Source: Streptomyces seoulensis
Lineage (GTDB): Bacteria > Actinomycetota > Actinomycetes > Streptomycetales > Streptomycetaceae
Assembly (NCBI RefSeq): GCF_022846655.1
Contig: NZ_AP025667.1
Span: 533,001 to 597,000, forward strand
DNA: 64,000 bases
Direction: 5' to 3'
Positions within the stretch are counted from its first letter, which is position 1. Each line of letters begins with the position of its first letter. Shown in pieces: positions 14,670-22,837 of the stretch. Below the pieces are notes generated by a model. It saw only the letters and a list, made by a program, of their open reading frames with translations, ran no database searches and was not told the DNA's origin. The translations under genes and the position numbers were made by a program.

Positions 14670-15458
14670 ATGCACGACACCGCCGAGCCGTCCGCTCCCG
14701 AGCGCATGCCCGCCCTCTACCTCAGTCATGGCGCCCCGCCGCTCGCCGACGACCCCGTCTGGCCCGGCCAGCTCGCCGCCTGGTCGGCCGGCCTGCCCCG
14801 CCCGACGGCGATCCTCATGGTCTCCGCCCACTGGGAAGAGGCCCCCCTCGCCCTCGGCGCCACCCACACCGCCCCGCTGGTCCACGACTTCTGGGGCTTC
14901 CCCGAGCACTACTACCGCGTGCGCTACGACGCCCCCGGCGCCCCCGGACTGGCCGAATCCGTACGCAAGCTGCTGCGCGCCCCCGGCGTGCCGGTCCAGG
15001 ACGTGCCCGACCGTGGCCTCGACCACGGCGCCTACGTCCCGCTCGTCGAGATGTTCCCCGAGGCCGACATCCCCGTCCTCCAGATCTCCCTGCCCACCCT
15101 CGACCCCGCCCGCCTGCTGGACCTCGGCCGCAAGCTCGCGCCGCTGCGTGACGAGGGGGTGCTGATCGTCGGCTCCGGTTTCTTCACCCACAACCTGGCC
15201 GCCCTGCGGCACGCCGGCGGGGTGCCGGGCTGGTCCGCCGAGTTCGACGACTGGGGCCGGGCCGCGCTGGACGCCGGTGACTGGGACGCGCTGCTCGACT
15301 TCGAGACCAAGGCCCCCGCCGGGCGGCTCGCCCACCCGCGCACCGAACATTTCGCGCCACTGTTCGTCACGCTCGGCGCCGCGGGCGCGGACGCGCACAG
15401 GTCGGTGATCGACGGGTTCTGGATGGGGCTCGCCAAGCGGTCGGTCCAGTTCGGCTGA
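14670..15458 (+). CDS. DODA-type extradiol ring-cleavage dioxygenase
   Basis: A 262-residue enzyme of the LigB superfamily, closest to YgiD/4,5-DOPA dioxygenase. Visible motifs: LYLSHGAPPL and SAHWEE (metal-site histidines), DHGAYVPL, and SGFFTHNL. These enzymes use one metal ion (Zn or Fe) to open catechol rings by extradiol cleavage; the true substrate is unknown. ATG 14670 is chosen because GGAGGAG (14658-14664) lies 5 nt upstream. It is divergent from the MarR gene, which probably represses it until a phenolic inducer appears. Soluble cytoplasmic. Confidence 0.92.
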   Translation: MHDTAEPSAPERMPALYLSHGAPPLADDPVWPGQLAAWSAGLPRPTAILMVSAHWEEAPLALGATHTAPLVHDFWGFPEHYYRVRYDAPGAPGLAESVRKLLRAPGVPVQDVPDRGLDHGAYVPLVEMFPEADIPVLQISLPTLDPARLLDLGRKLAPLRDEGVLIVGSGFFTHNLAALRHAGGVPGWSAEFDDWGRAALDAGDWDALLDFETKAPAGRLAHPRTEHFAPLFVTLGAAGADAHRSVIDGFWMGLAKRSVQFG

Positions 15459-15473
15459 AACGGCCCCGGCGGC

Positions 15474-16001
15474 TCAGCCGGACGCCAGGTCCTTCTGGTA
15501 CCACGCCACGTCCCAGTAGCGGCCGAACTTCCGGCCCACCTCGCCGAACGTGCCCAGGTGCCGGAAGCCGAAGCGCTCGTGCAGCCTGGTCGACGCCTCG
15601 TTCGGCTGGGTGATGCCGGCGAAGGCGCGGTGCACGTCCTCCTTCGCCAGCGCCGCGAAGAGGGCGCCGTAGAGCAGGGTGCCCACCCCGCGGCCGGTCG
15701 CGTCCGGGGCGAGGTAGACCGAGGTCTCCACCGAGGGCGCGTAGGCGGCCTTGGGGCGGTGCGGGCCCGAGGTGGCGTAGCCGAGGATGTGGCGGGAATC
15801 CGCTTCCGTGGCAACCAGGAGTCGGTGCGGGCCGTCTTCCGGGTGGGAGAGCAGCCAGGGGCGGCGCTCCATCGGGGTGAGAACCGCCGTGTCGAATGTG
15901 ACGGCCGTCTCACGTACGTAGTGGTTGTACAGCGTCGTGAGGGCGTCCAGATCGGCCTCGGTCCCCGGCCTGACCTGCACCTCTGTGCTCCTGGACGGCA
16001 T
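15474..16001 (-). CDS. GNAT N-acetyltransferase (PAT/MnaT-like)
   Basis: A 175-residue acetyltransferase. It contains YNHYVRETAVTFDT near the N-terminus, VETSVYLAPDATGRGVGTLLY (acetyl-CoA loop) and the C-terminal NEAST.LHERFGFRHLGTFGEVGRKFGRYWDVAWYQ pattern found in phosphinothricin/methionine-sulfone acetyltransferases. It probably acetylates an amino-acid analogue or toxic amine. GGAGG lies 5 nt before the ATG. Divergent from hrdD with 191 bp between starts; convergent with the dioxygenase gene (15-nt gap). Confidence 0.9.
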   Translation of the reverse strand: MPSRSTEVQVRPGTEADLDALTTLYNHYVRETAVTFDTAVLTPMERRPWLLSHPEDGPHRLLVATEADSRHILGYATSGPHRPKAAYAPSVETSVYLAPDATGRGVGTLLYGALFAALAKEDVHRAFAGITQPNEASTRLHERFGFRHLGTFGEVGRKFGRYWDVAWYQKDLASG

Positions 16002-16061
16002 CGCACCTCCCCGTGTGGCGCCACAGGGTACTGCATGATCAGAAAAATCGGGGGGCAGCTT

Positions 16062-16088
16062 GGGAATTCTGTCCGGATTCCAGTCGTT
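16062..16088 (+). promoter_or_regulatory. sigmaR-type promoter of hrdD
   Basis: GGGAAT (16062-16067), exactly 18 nt, then GTT (16086-16088), which fits the thiol-stress sigmaR consensus GGGAAT-N18-GTT. It lies about 105 bp upstream of the hrdD start. S. coelicolor hrdD is a described sigmaR/sigmaE target. Confidence 0.7.
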
Positions 16089-16192
16089 GTTTCCCACGGA
16101 TGCAGGGCACCCGAGGAGAGTCCCGAGGGAGGGTCCGGAGTGCCGAGCGTTCGCCAGGACCACCTGCCAGCCACCACCGCAAGGGAGCACGC

Positions 16193-17221
16193 ATGGCAAC
16201 CCGCGCCGTCGCCCGTCGTAAGTCCGCCAATGGGGGCACCTCCCAGGCTCCGGGCTCTGGGGGACAGACGGCTGACAGGGCAAGCAGCGTCCGCGTCCGC
16301 GGCGGCGAGATCGCCGACCGCGACCTGGTCGGCATGTACCTCGACGAGATCGCGCGTACGCCCCTGCTCGACGCCGCCAAGGAGGTCGAGCTGTCCCAGA
16401 CCATCGAGGCGGGCGTGTTCGCGCGCCAGGTCCTCGACGGCCAGGAGGAGACCGCCGCCGAGGCGTCCCGCGATGAGCTCGAGGCACTGTTCGACGAGAG
16501 CGAGCGGGCCAAGGACGTCTTCATCCGCTCCAACCTCCGCCTGGTCGTGGCCGTGGCCCGGCGCTACCCGCGCAGCGGCCTGCCCCTGCTCGACCTCATC
16601 CAGGAGGGCAACGCGGGCCTGGTGCGCGCGGTCGAGAAGTTCGACTACCGCAAGGGCTTCAAGTTCTCCACGTACGCGACCTGGTGGATCCGCCAGGCCA
16701 TCACCCGCTCGATAGCCGACCAGTCCCGCACCATCCGGCTCCCCGTCCACCTGGTGGAGGAGCTGGGCCGTATCCGCCGCGTCCAGCGCGAGTTCAACCG
16801 GGAGCACGGCCGGGACCCGGAGCCCGCGGAGATCGCCGCCGAGCTCGGCTCCACGCCGGAGCGTGTCACGGACGTGCTCGACTGGTCCCGTGACCCGGTC
16901 TCGCTGAACATGCCGGTGGACGACGAGGGCGAGACCCAGTTCGGCGACCTGTTGGAGGACACCTCCGCGGTCTCCCCCGAGCAGTCGGTGCTCAGCCTGC
17001 TGCGCCGCGAGGAGCTGGACGACCTGATCGGCCGCCTCGACGAGCGCACCGCCTCGATCATCAAGATGCGGTACGGCATCGAGGACGGCCGCGAGCGGAC
17101 CCTCACCGAGGTCGGCAAGGAGCACGGTCTGACCCGCGAGCGGATCCGGCAGATCGAGAAGCACGCGCTGCTGGAACTGAAGAAGCTGGCCCGCGACACG
17201 GGGTTCGACGCGGCGGCCTAG
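16193..17221 (+). CDS. hrdD: Group 2 sigma factor HrdD
   Basis: A 342-residue sigma-70 factor. Region 1.2 is DLVGMYLDEIARTPLLDAAKEVELSQ. Region 2 includes SNLRLVVAVARRYPRSGLPLLDLIQEGNAGLVRAVEKFDYRKGFKFSTYATWWIRQAI. Region 3 is LPVHLVEELGRIRRVQREFNREHGRDPEPAEIAAELGSTPERV, and region 4 ends with TLTEVGKEHGLTRERIRQIEKHALLELKKLARDTGF. It lacks the long region 1.1 of the principal sigma HrdB. The N-terminal MATRAVARR and overall length match HrdD. GGGAG sits 5 nt before the ATG. It directs RNA polymerase to housekeeping-like promoters, is dispensable in S. coelicolor, and appears redox-controlled here through a sigmaR promoter. Confidence 0.92.
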   Translation: MATRAVARRKSANGGTSQAPGSGGQTADRASSVRVRGGEIADRDLVGMYLDEIARTPLLDAAKEVELSQTIEAGVFARQVLDGQEETAAEASRDELEALFDESERAKDVFIRSNLRLVVAVARRYPRSGLPLLDLIQEGNAGLVRAVEKFDYRKGFKFSTYATWWIRQAITRSIADQSRTIRLPVHLVEELGRIRRVQREFNREHGRDPEPAEIAAELGSTPERVTDVLDWSRDPVSLNMPVDDEGETQFGDLLEDTSAVSPEQSVLSLLRREELDDLIGRLDERTASIIKMRYGIEDGRERTLTEVGKEHGLTRERIRQIEKHALLELKKLARDTGFDAAA

Positions 17222-17580
17222 GACCCCTGGCGGGGGAGCGGGCGTGCGGTACGGACGTGCGCGCGGTGCGATCGCGCCGGGTGCGCGGTCGTCCGCTCGG
17301 TGCGGTCGGCGCCGGGTGTATGAGCGGCGCCCGGTGCGCGACCGGCGCGTGTCGGGGCGCCCGGTGGCGGAAGACGGCGCAAACATGGCGCGGTCCCGTC
17401 GCTTCAACGCCCCGGGGCGAGGGAACAACCCTTGCGGGCACCGGAGTCGAGGCTCCGGGGACCGCACTCCCCCGTAGTACGGCGCGCAGCGGCCCCACCG
17501 CTGCGCCAGGCCCGCCCTCCGGGGCGGGCGCCCACGGACCAGTTCCGACGTCATCCCCCCCGGCGTCGGGACTTCCCGCC
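17222..17580. other. Non-coding spacer after hrdD
   Basis: About 360 bp of extremely G/C-rich sequence with short imperfect repeats of GCGGTGCG, GCGCCGGG and CGGTGCGCG. Open frames here lack ribosome sites and codon bias. I see only the hrdD 3' region leading into the terminator at 17581. Confidence 0.6.
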
Positions 17581-17625
17581 GGGCCCCGGCGCCACCCCCC
17601 CCGGCGCCGGGGCCCGGCTTTTTTT
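17581..17625 (+). terminator. Strong intrinsic terminator with T7 tract
   Basis: A perfect 13-bp stem, GGGCCCCGGCGCC (17581-17593) and GGCGCCGGGGCCC (17603-17615), 9-nt C-rich loop, followed by GGC and seven T (17619-17625). A real poly-U tail is uncommon in Streptomyces. Confidence 0.85.
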
Positions 17626-17699
17626 CTGCCCGGGCGGCCTCGGGGCGGGCATGGCACAGCGGGCCACCCCGCACCTGAACCACGGGGTGACCCGCCGAA

Positions 17700-17728
17700 T
17701 GGCAGATTGTGCCACAGGGGCATAGCCT
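17700..17728 (+). promoter_or_regulatory. TetR promoter with overlapping operator
   Basis: Palindrome TGGCA-GATTG-TGCCA (17700-17714) overlaps a -35-like TGGCAG (17700-17705); after 17 nt comes -10 TAGCCT (17723-17728), 6 nt before the GTG start. The geometry suggests a leaderless, autorepressed promoter. Confidence 0.55.
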
Positions 17729-17734
17729 GCCGAG

Positions 17735-18454
17735 GTGAGCACCCCCCGTACCACCCGTAACACCGGCAACACCGGCACCACCGCCCGAAGGCGCTCCTTC
17801 CCGGCCTCTCCGGCGGCTTCCCTCACCGAGCGCCGCAAGGCCGAGACCCGTATGGAGATCGCCCGCGCCGCCGCGACCCTCTTCGTCCGGCAGGGCCTGC
17901 GGGCCACCCGCGCCGAGGACATCGCCCACGCCGCGGGCATCGCGCCGCGCACCTTCTACCGCTACTTCGCGTCCAAGGAGGAGGCGGTGGCCCCGCTGTA
18001 CGCGGCCGGCGCCCAGCTCTGGACCGCGACCGTCCGCGAGGCCCCGGCCCACCTCGCCCTCCCCGAAGCCCTGCGGCACGCCGTCGACCGCACCCTCGCC
18101 CCCGGCGTCGGCGTCTCCGCGTCCGCCTGGGAGTGGGCCCGCACCCTCATCCGCATGGCCCACACCAGCCCGGCCCTGCGCAAGGTCTGGGCGGAGGTCT
18201 GCCAGGCGTCGGAGACGGAACTGGCCGAGGCGCTGGCCGCGCGGCTGACGCCGGCCGACGGCGCCGACGTCGCCGAAGCGGCGACCCCCCGCCTCCGCTT
18301 CGCCGCGGCGGTCGCGGGCGCGGCCGTACGCGTCGCCGTGGAGACCTGGGCCCTCACCGATGCCCCGCCCACCGGCCCGGCCGGACCCGCCGCGCTGGCC
18401 GTCGGCAACCTGGTGGCCCTGGGCGACTTCGCCTGGGAAGCCCCTCAGGACTGA
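17735..18454 (+). CDS. TetR-family regulator
   Basis: A 239-residue regulator with a Thr/Arg-rich N-terminal extension and HTH at about residues 40-85 (EIARAAATLFVRQGLRATRAEDIAHAAGIAPRTFYRYFASKEEAV). No ribosome site precedes the GTG, but a -10 box ends 6 nt upstream, so translation is probably leaderless. Its position directly downstream of hrdD resembles S. coelicolor SCO3201, a TetR protein whose overexpression affects antibiotic production and sporulation; that equivalence is inferred from gene order only. The 3' end overlaps the convergent WYL gene by 10 bp. Confidence 0.9.
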   Translation: MSTPRTTRNTGNTGTTARRRSFPASPAASLTERRKAETRMEIARAAATLFVRQGLRATRAEDIAHAAGIAPRTFYRYFASKEEAVAPLYAAGAQLWTATVREAPAHLALPEALRHAVDRTLAPGVGVSASAWEWARTLIRMAHTSPALRKVWAEVCQASETELAEALAARLTPADGADVAEAATPRLRFAAAVAGAAVRVAVETWALTDAPPTGPAGPAALAVGNLVALGDFAWEAPQD

Positions 18455-19425
18455 GGGGCGGGCGCACTCCCGGCACGGAGCAGTCGCGCCCCCAGCGCCC
18501 GCACGGCCTCGGTCAGCACGTCCGGACCCTGGACCGTGAACTCGTGGCCCGTCATCGCCAGCCGGACCGCCAGCCACTCCACCGGGTCGCCGGTGGTGCC
18601 GCGCAGGAGGCAGTGGCCGGGGCCGTCCGGTTCGGGGGCGCCGAACCAGTGGGGGACGTGGGCGGCGACCAGGTCGGCGGGCGCCGCGAAGCGGACGGTG
18701 AACTCCCAGGTCTCGATGTGCGGTCGGATCGAGTGGCGCAGGAATTCCGCCGCGCTGCCGGTGGGCAGTTCACGCTGGGTGAAGCGGGCGCCGGTGGCGA
18801 AGGGCTCGCTGACCCGGTCCACGCGGAAGGTGCGCCAGTCCTCGCGGTCGAGGTCGTAGGCGACGAGGTACCAGCGCCGCCCGGTGGACACCAGCCGGTA
18901 CGGCTCGGTCAGCCGGCGCGATTCGCTGCCGTCACCGGCGCGGTAGGCGAAGCGCAGCCGCTCGTGGCCGGCGACCGTGGAGGCCATCACGGTCAGCGTC
19001 TCCGGGGCGATGGTCGGGCCGTCGCCGCTGGTCAGGGGTGTGGTCGCCGCCTGGAGGGTGGCCACCTGGCGGCGCAGCCGGGCCGGGAGCACCTGCTCCA
19101 GCTTGGCCAGCGCCCGTACCGACGCCTCGTCCACGCCCGCGACCGCGTGCCCGGCACCGGCGCGCAGGCCGACCGCGATGGCGACGGCCTCCTCGTCGTC
19201 CAGGACCAGCGGAGGCATCGCCTTGCCCGCGACCAGCCGGTACCCGCCCTCCGCGCCCTTGCTGGCCTGCACCGGATAGCCCAGCTCGCGCAGCCGGTCG
19301 ATGTCACGGCGGACGGTGCGCCGGGAGACCCCGAGCCGGCCGGCCAGCTCGCCGCCGGGCCATTCGCGCGGGGTCTGGAGGAGGGACAGGAGCGTCAGCA
19401 GCCTAGCCGGGGTGTCCGTCGTCAT
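18445..19425 (-). CDS. HTH-WYL (YafY-type) regulator
   Basis: A 326-residue regulator. HTH_11 domain at residues 5-60 (PARLLTLLSLLQTPREWPGGELAGRLGVSRRTVRRDIDRLRELGYPV), then the WYL region (about 125-215: LRFAYRAGDGSESRRLTEPYRLVSTGRRWYLVAYDLDREDWRTFRVDRV) with the typical W-Y-L core, and a WCX tail. Such proteins bind nucleotides or metabolites and usually repress a neighbouring transporter. Start choice is open: ATG 19425 has only CGGA upstream, and ATG 19437 lies 6 nt after a TAGATG -10-like box and could be leaderless. Divergent from an MFS gene over a strong palindrome. Confidence 0.9.
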   Translation of the reverse strand: MTTDTPARLLTLLSLLQTPREWPGGELAGRLGVSRRTVRRDIDRLRELGYPVQASKGAEGGYRLVAGKAMPPLVLDDEEAVAIAVGLRAGAGHAVAGVDEASVRALAKLEQVLPARLRRQVATLQAATTPLTSGDGPTIAPETLTVMASTVAGHERLRFAYRAGDGSESRRLTEPYRLVSTGRRWYLVAYDLDREDWRTFRVDRVSEPFATGARFTQRELPTGSAAEFLRHSIRPHIETWEFTVRFAAPADLVAAHVPHWFGAPEPDGPGHCLLRGTTGDPVEWLAVRLAMTGHEFTVQGPDVLTEAVRALGARLLRAGSAPAPQS

Positions 19426-19447
19426 GCGTCCGAGCATGGCGCACATC

Positions 19448-19481
19448 TAGGACACGTTCTGTCCTACTGGGTCACTAGCGT
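19448..19481. promoter_or_regulatory. WYL operator and MFS promoter
   Basis: Perfect palindrome TAGGACA-N5-TGTCCTA (19448-19466) between the divergent WYL and MFS genes. For the MFS gene a -10 TAGCGT (19476-19481) lies 7 nt before the ATG. YafY-type regulators typically recognise GGACA...TGTCC sites. Confidence 0.7.
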
Positions 19482-19488
19482 GGAGTAC

Positions 19489-20985
19489 ATGACCTCAACG
19501 CAACAGACCTCCGGCGCGGACCGTCGCCGCTGGTTCGCGCTCGCCATCGTGATGACCGCGGCCTTCATGGACCTCGTCGACGTGACGATCGTGAACATAG
19601 CCATCCCCTCCATCCAGCGGGACGAGGGCGCCTCGTTCGGCCAGATCCAGTGGATCACCGCGGGGTACGCGCTGGCGTTCGCGGCCGGTCTGATCACCGG
19701 CGGCCGGCTCGGTGACATCCACGGCCGCAGGCGGCTGTTCCTGCTGGGTGTCGGCGGCTTCACGGTAGCCTCGGCGCTGTGCGGTCTCGCCGTCGACCCG
19801 GCGATGCTGGTCGCGGCCCGCATCCTCCAGGGCGGCATGGCCGCGATGATGGTCCCGCAGGTGCTGTCGATCGTGCACGCCACCTTCCCCGCCCATGAAC
19901 GCGGCAAGGTCTTCGGCCTGTTCGGCGGGGTCGTCGGCCTCGGCGCGGTCTCCGGGCCGCTGCTCGGCGCGCTGCTGACGGAGTGGAACCTGTTCGGCCT
20001 CGAGTGGCGGCCCATCTTCCTCATCAACCTCCCCGTCGGCATCGCCGCAGTCCTGCTCGGCCGCCGCTACATCACCGAGTCCCGCGCGCCCCGCGCCCTC
20101 AAGCTGGACCTCGTCGGTGTCGTCCTGGTCACCCTCGGCCTGCTGATGCTGCTCTACCCGCTCACCCGGGGCCGTGAGCTGGGCTGGCCGCTGTGGGGCC
20201 ACCTGATGATGGCGGGCTCCCTGCTCGTCTTCGCCGCGCTGGTGGCGTACGAGCGGCGCAAGGCGGCCCGCGACGGCTCCCCGCTGGTGGAGCTGTCCCT
20301 GTTCCGGGTGCGGAGCTTCGCCGCCGGCATCGCCGTGCAGACGGTGTTCGGGGTCGCGCTCGGTGTCTTCTTCCTGGTCTGGACGCTGTACATGCAGATC
20401 GGCCTCGGCTGGAGCGTGCTGCGCGCCGGGCTGACCGGGGTGCCCTTCTCGATCGCGGTGTCGATGGCCGCCGCGATGTCGGTGCAGTTCCTGGTGCCGC
20501 GCTTCGGGCGCAAGGTGCTCCAGGCGGGCGCCCTGGTGATGGGCCTCGGTGTGCTCCTCTACATCTGGGAGTCCGACCGGTACGGAATGGCCATCGCCTC
20601 CTGGCAGATGGCGCTCCCGCTGGTCGTGATGGGCGCCGGAATGGGTCTGATCGTGGCCCCGCTCACCGACGCGATCCTCTCCGAGGTGCCGCGCGAGCAC
20701 GCCGGATCGGCCTCCGGCCTGATCAACACCGTGCAGCAGATGGGCAACGCCCTCGGTCTCGGCCTGGTGTCCGTCGTCTTCTTCGGGCAGATCGCCGACC
20801 GGCTCGCCCCGGCGCAGGTCGGCCCGGCCTTCGTCAGCGCCTTCCAGTACGCGCTGTGGTGGGTGGCCGGGGTCATGGGCGTCATCTTCCTGCTGATGGC
20901 CGTGCTGCCGAAGCGTCCGGCACAGCATGTGGAGGGCGGGGCGGAGCTGCCCGAGGGGGAGCGGGAGCCGGAGCTGGTGTCCTGA
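19489..20985 (+). CDS. DHA2-family MFS transporter
   Basis: A 498-residue, 14-helix exporter. Helix 1 is IVMTAAFMDLVDVTIVNIAIPSIQRDEG, motif A is GGRLGDIHGRRRLFLLG, and motif C is in FGLFGGVVGLGAVSGPLLGALL. It begins 7 nt after a -10 box, so the message may be leaderless, although GGAG 3 nt upstream could help. Controlled, by position, by the WYL regulator at TAGGACA-N5-TGTCCTA. Drug or metabolite export is the likely role; the substrate is unknown. Confidence 0.93.
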   Translation: MTSTQQTSGADRRRWFALAIVMTAAFMDLVDVTIVNIAIPSIQRDEGASFGQIQWITAGYALAFAAGLITGGRLGDIHGRRRLFLLGVGGFTVASALCGLAVDPAMLVAARILQGGMAAMMVPQVLSIVHATFPAHERGKVFGLFGGVVGLGAVSGPLLGALLTEWNLFGLEWRPIFLINLPVGIAAVLLGRRYITESRAPRALKLDLVGVVLVTLGLLMLLYPLTRGRELGWPLWGHLMMAGSLLVFAALVAYERRKAARDGSPLVELSLFRVRSFAAGIAVQTVFGVALGVFFLVWTLYMQIGLGWSVLRAGLTGVPFSIAVSMAAAMSVQFLVPRFGRKVLQAGALVMGLGVLLYIWESDRYGMAIASWQMALPLVVMGAGMGLIVAPLTDAILSEVPREHAGSASGLINTVQQMGNALGLGLVSVVFFGQIADRLAPAQVGPAFVSAFQYALWWVAGVMGVIFLLMAVLPKRPAQHVEGGAELPEGEREPELVS

Positions 20986-21036
20986 CGGAGTCTGTCTGTC
21001 CGAGTTCCGTTCATGTCCGAATGGAGCCCGAACCCG

Positions 21037-21065
21037 TTTACTTTCCGGAAACGCGGGCGTAGCCT
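21037..21065 (+). promoter_or_regulatory. Predicted fru operon promoter
   Basis: -35 TTTACT (21037-21042), 17 nt, -10 TAGCCT (21060-21065). CGTTT (21035-21039) and AAACG (21049-21053) form an inverted repeat over the -35, a possible FruR operator. Confidence 0.5.
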
Positions 21066-21131
21066 CGGAGCGAAACCACACGTTCGGGCATTGATGCCGG
21101 ACGGTGGGCGGAGACTCGGAGGCAGGCGGAC

Positions 21132-21893
21132 ATGTACGCACCGGAGCGTCAGCAGGAGATCCTCCGGCTCGCCCGCGACGGCGGCCGGGTGGACGTGCTG
21201 TCGCTGGCGGAGGTGTTCCAGGTGACGGCGGAGACCATCCGCCGTGACCTGAAGGCCCTCGACCGCGCGGGCCTGGTCCGCCGGGTGCACGGCGGCGCCA
21301 TCCCGGCGGGCCGCCTCGACTTCGAGCCCGACCTCAACGAACGCGAGGCCACCGCCGCCGACGAGAAGGACCGCATCGCCAAGGCGGCCCTCGCGGAACT
21401 CCCCGTCGACGGCACGGTCATCCTCGACGCGGGCACCACCGTGGCCCGGCTGGCCGCCGCGATCCCGCTGGAGGCGACGCTCACCGCCGTCACCCACAGC
21501 CTGCCCATCGCCGCCCGCCTCGCCGACCACCCCGGACTCCAGCTCCACCTGGTCGGCGGCCGCGTCCGCACCCGCACCCGTGCCGCCGTGGACGCCTGGG
21601 CCCTGCGCGCCTACGGCGAGATCCGCGCCGACGTGGCCTTCGTCGCCGCCAACGGCTTCTCCGCCGAGCACGGCCTGACCACCCCCGACCTCGCCGAGGC
21701 CGCCGTCAAGCGCGCGGCCCTCGCCGCCGCCCGCCGGGTCGTCCTGCTCGCCGACTCCGCCAAGCACGGCCAGGAGCACTTCGCCCGCTTCGGCGACCTG
21801 AGCGACGTCGACCTGCTCATCACCGACAGCGGGCTCAGCCCCGAAGACGCGGCCGTCATCGAGCGCGGCGGCACGGAAGTGGTACGCGCATGA
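21132..21893 (+). CDS. fruR: DeoR-family repressor of the fructose operon
   Basis: A 253-residue DeoR/GlpR regulator. HTH at residues 5-58 (ERQQEILRLARDGGRVDVLSLAEVFQVTAETIRRDLKALDRAGLVRRVHGGA), then a sugar-phosphate-sensing DeoRC domain with the DAGTTVARLA and DVAFVAANGF motifs. It probably senses fructose 1-phosphate or a related hexose phosphate and represses fruRKA. GGAGG lies 9 nt before the ATG. Its last codon overlaps fruK by ATGA, so regulator and kinase are translationally coupled. Confidence 0.92.
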   Translation: MYAPERQQEILRLARDGGRVDVLSLAEVFQVTAETIRRDLKALDRAGLVRRVHGGAIPAGRLDFEPDLNEREATAADEKDRIAKAALAELPVDGTVILDAGTTVARLAAAIPLEATLTAVTHSLPIAARLADHPGLQLHLVGGRVRTRTRAAVDAWALRAYGEIRADVAFVAANGFSAEHGLTTPDLAEAAVKRAALAAARRVVLLADSAKHGQEHFARFGDLSDVDLLITDSGLSPEDAAVIERGGTEVVRA

Positions 21894-22837
21894 TCCTCAC
21901 GGTCACCCCCAACCCGTCCCTGGACCGCACCTACGAGGTACCCGCCCTGGACCGCGGGGAGGTCATCCGCGCCTCAGGTGAGCGCATGGACCCCGGCGGC
22001 AAGGGCGTCAACGTCTCCCGCGCGGTCGCCGCCGCCGGCCGCCGCACCCTCGCCGTACTGCCGCTCGGCGGCGCGCCCGGCGCCCTCGTCGCCGAACTGC
22101 TCGACGCCCAGGGCATCGAGGTCGCCCCCGTGCCGGTCGCCGGGGCCACCCGCTCCAACATCGCGCTCGCGGAGGCGGACGGCGTCCTCACCAAGATCAA
22201 CGCACCGGGCCCCGAACTGACCGCCGCCGAGGAGGAGTCGCTCCTCGACACCGTGCGCACCCACTCGGCCGACGCCGACTGGATCGCCTGCTGCGGCAGC
22301 CTCCCGCTGGGCCTCGCCCCCTCCTGGTACGCCGATGTCGTCGCCCGTGCCCACTCCGGCGGCGCGCGCATCGCCCTGGACACCTCGGGACCCGCGCTGC
22401 TCCAGGCGCTGCGCGCCCGGCCCGACGTGGTCAAGCCCAACGCCGGGGAACTCTCCGCCGCCGTGGGCCGCCCGCTGCTCACCGTGGGCGACGCGGTGAA
22501 GGCGGCCGAGGAACTGCGCGCGATGGGCGCCCGCGCGGTGCTGGCCAGCCTGGGCGCCGACGGCCAACTGCTGGTGGACGACGAGGGCACCTGGTTCGGC
22601 TCCGCCCGCGTGGCCGCCGTACGCAGCAACGTCGGGGCGGGGGACTCCTCCCTCGCCGGATTCCTGATCGCCGGGGGCAGCGGGCCGGAGGCGCTCGCGT
22701 CCGCCGTGGCGCACGGCGCGGCCGCCGTGTGCTTGCCGGGCAGCGTGATGCCCACCCCGGCCGACCTGGACCCCGCCTCGGTCACGGTGACGGCGGACGT
22801 GCCGGTAGACCGCCTACTGACGGAGCCGGTGTCATGA
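21890..22837 (+). CDS. fruK: 1-phosphofructokinase
   Basis: A 315-residue PfkB-family kinase that phosphorylates fructose 1-phosphate (made by the PTS) to fructose 1,6-bisphosphate. N-terminal TVTPNPSLDRTY and PGGKGVNVSRA are the substrate-side signature; the catalytic GAGD (249-252, Asp252) is in SNVGAGDSSLAGF. ATG overlaps the fruR stop as ATGA, and its own stop overlaps the ATG of a 61-codon ORF in the same way. Cytosolic, sandwiched between its regulator and the permease. Confidence 0.95.
   Translation: MILTVTPNPSLDRTYEVPALDRGEVIRASGERMDPGGKGVNVSRAVAAAGRRTLAVLPLGGAPGALVAELLDAQGIEVAPVPVAGATRSNIALAEADGVLTKINAPGPELTAAEEESLLDTVRTHSADADWIACCGSLPLGLAPSWYADVVARAHSGGARIALDTSGPALLQALRARPDVVKPNAGELSAAVGRPLLTVGDAVKAAEELRAMGARAVLASLGADGQLLVDDEGTWFGSARVAAVRSNVGAGDSSLAGFLIAGGSGPEALASAVAHGAAAVCLPGSVMPTPADLDPASVTVTADVPVDRLLTEPVS

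Noticed and set aside
17244..17477. Open frames in the spacer after hrdD
   Set aside because: No ribosome site, Arg-rich nonsense composition and no codon-position bias; the stretch leads into a terminator.
15032..18577. A 1181-codon open frame on the minus strand across DODA, GNAT, hrdD and TetR genes
   Set aside because: It is a shadow frame produced by strong G/C third-position bias; the product is low complexity and the other-strand genes are well supported.
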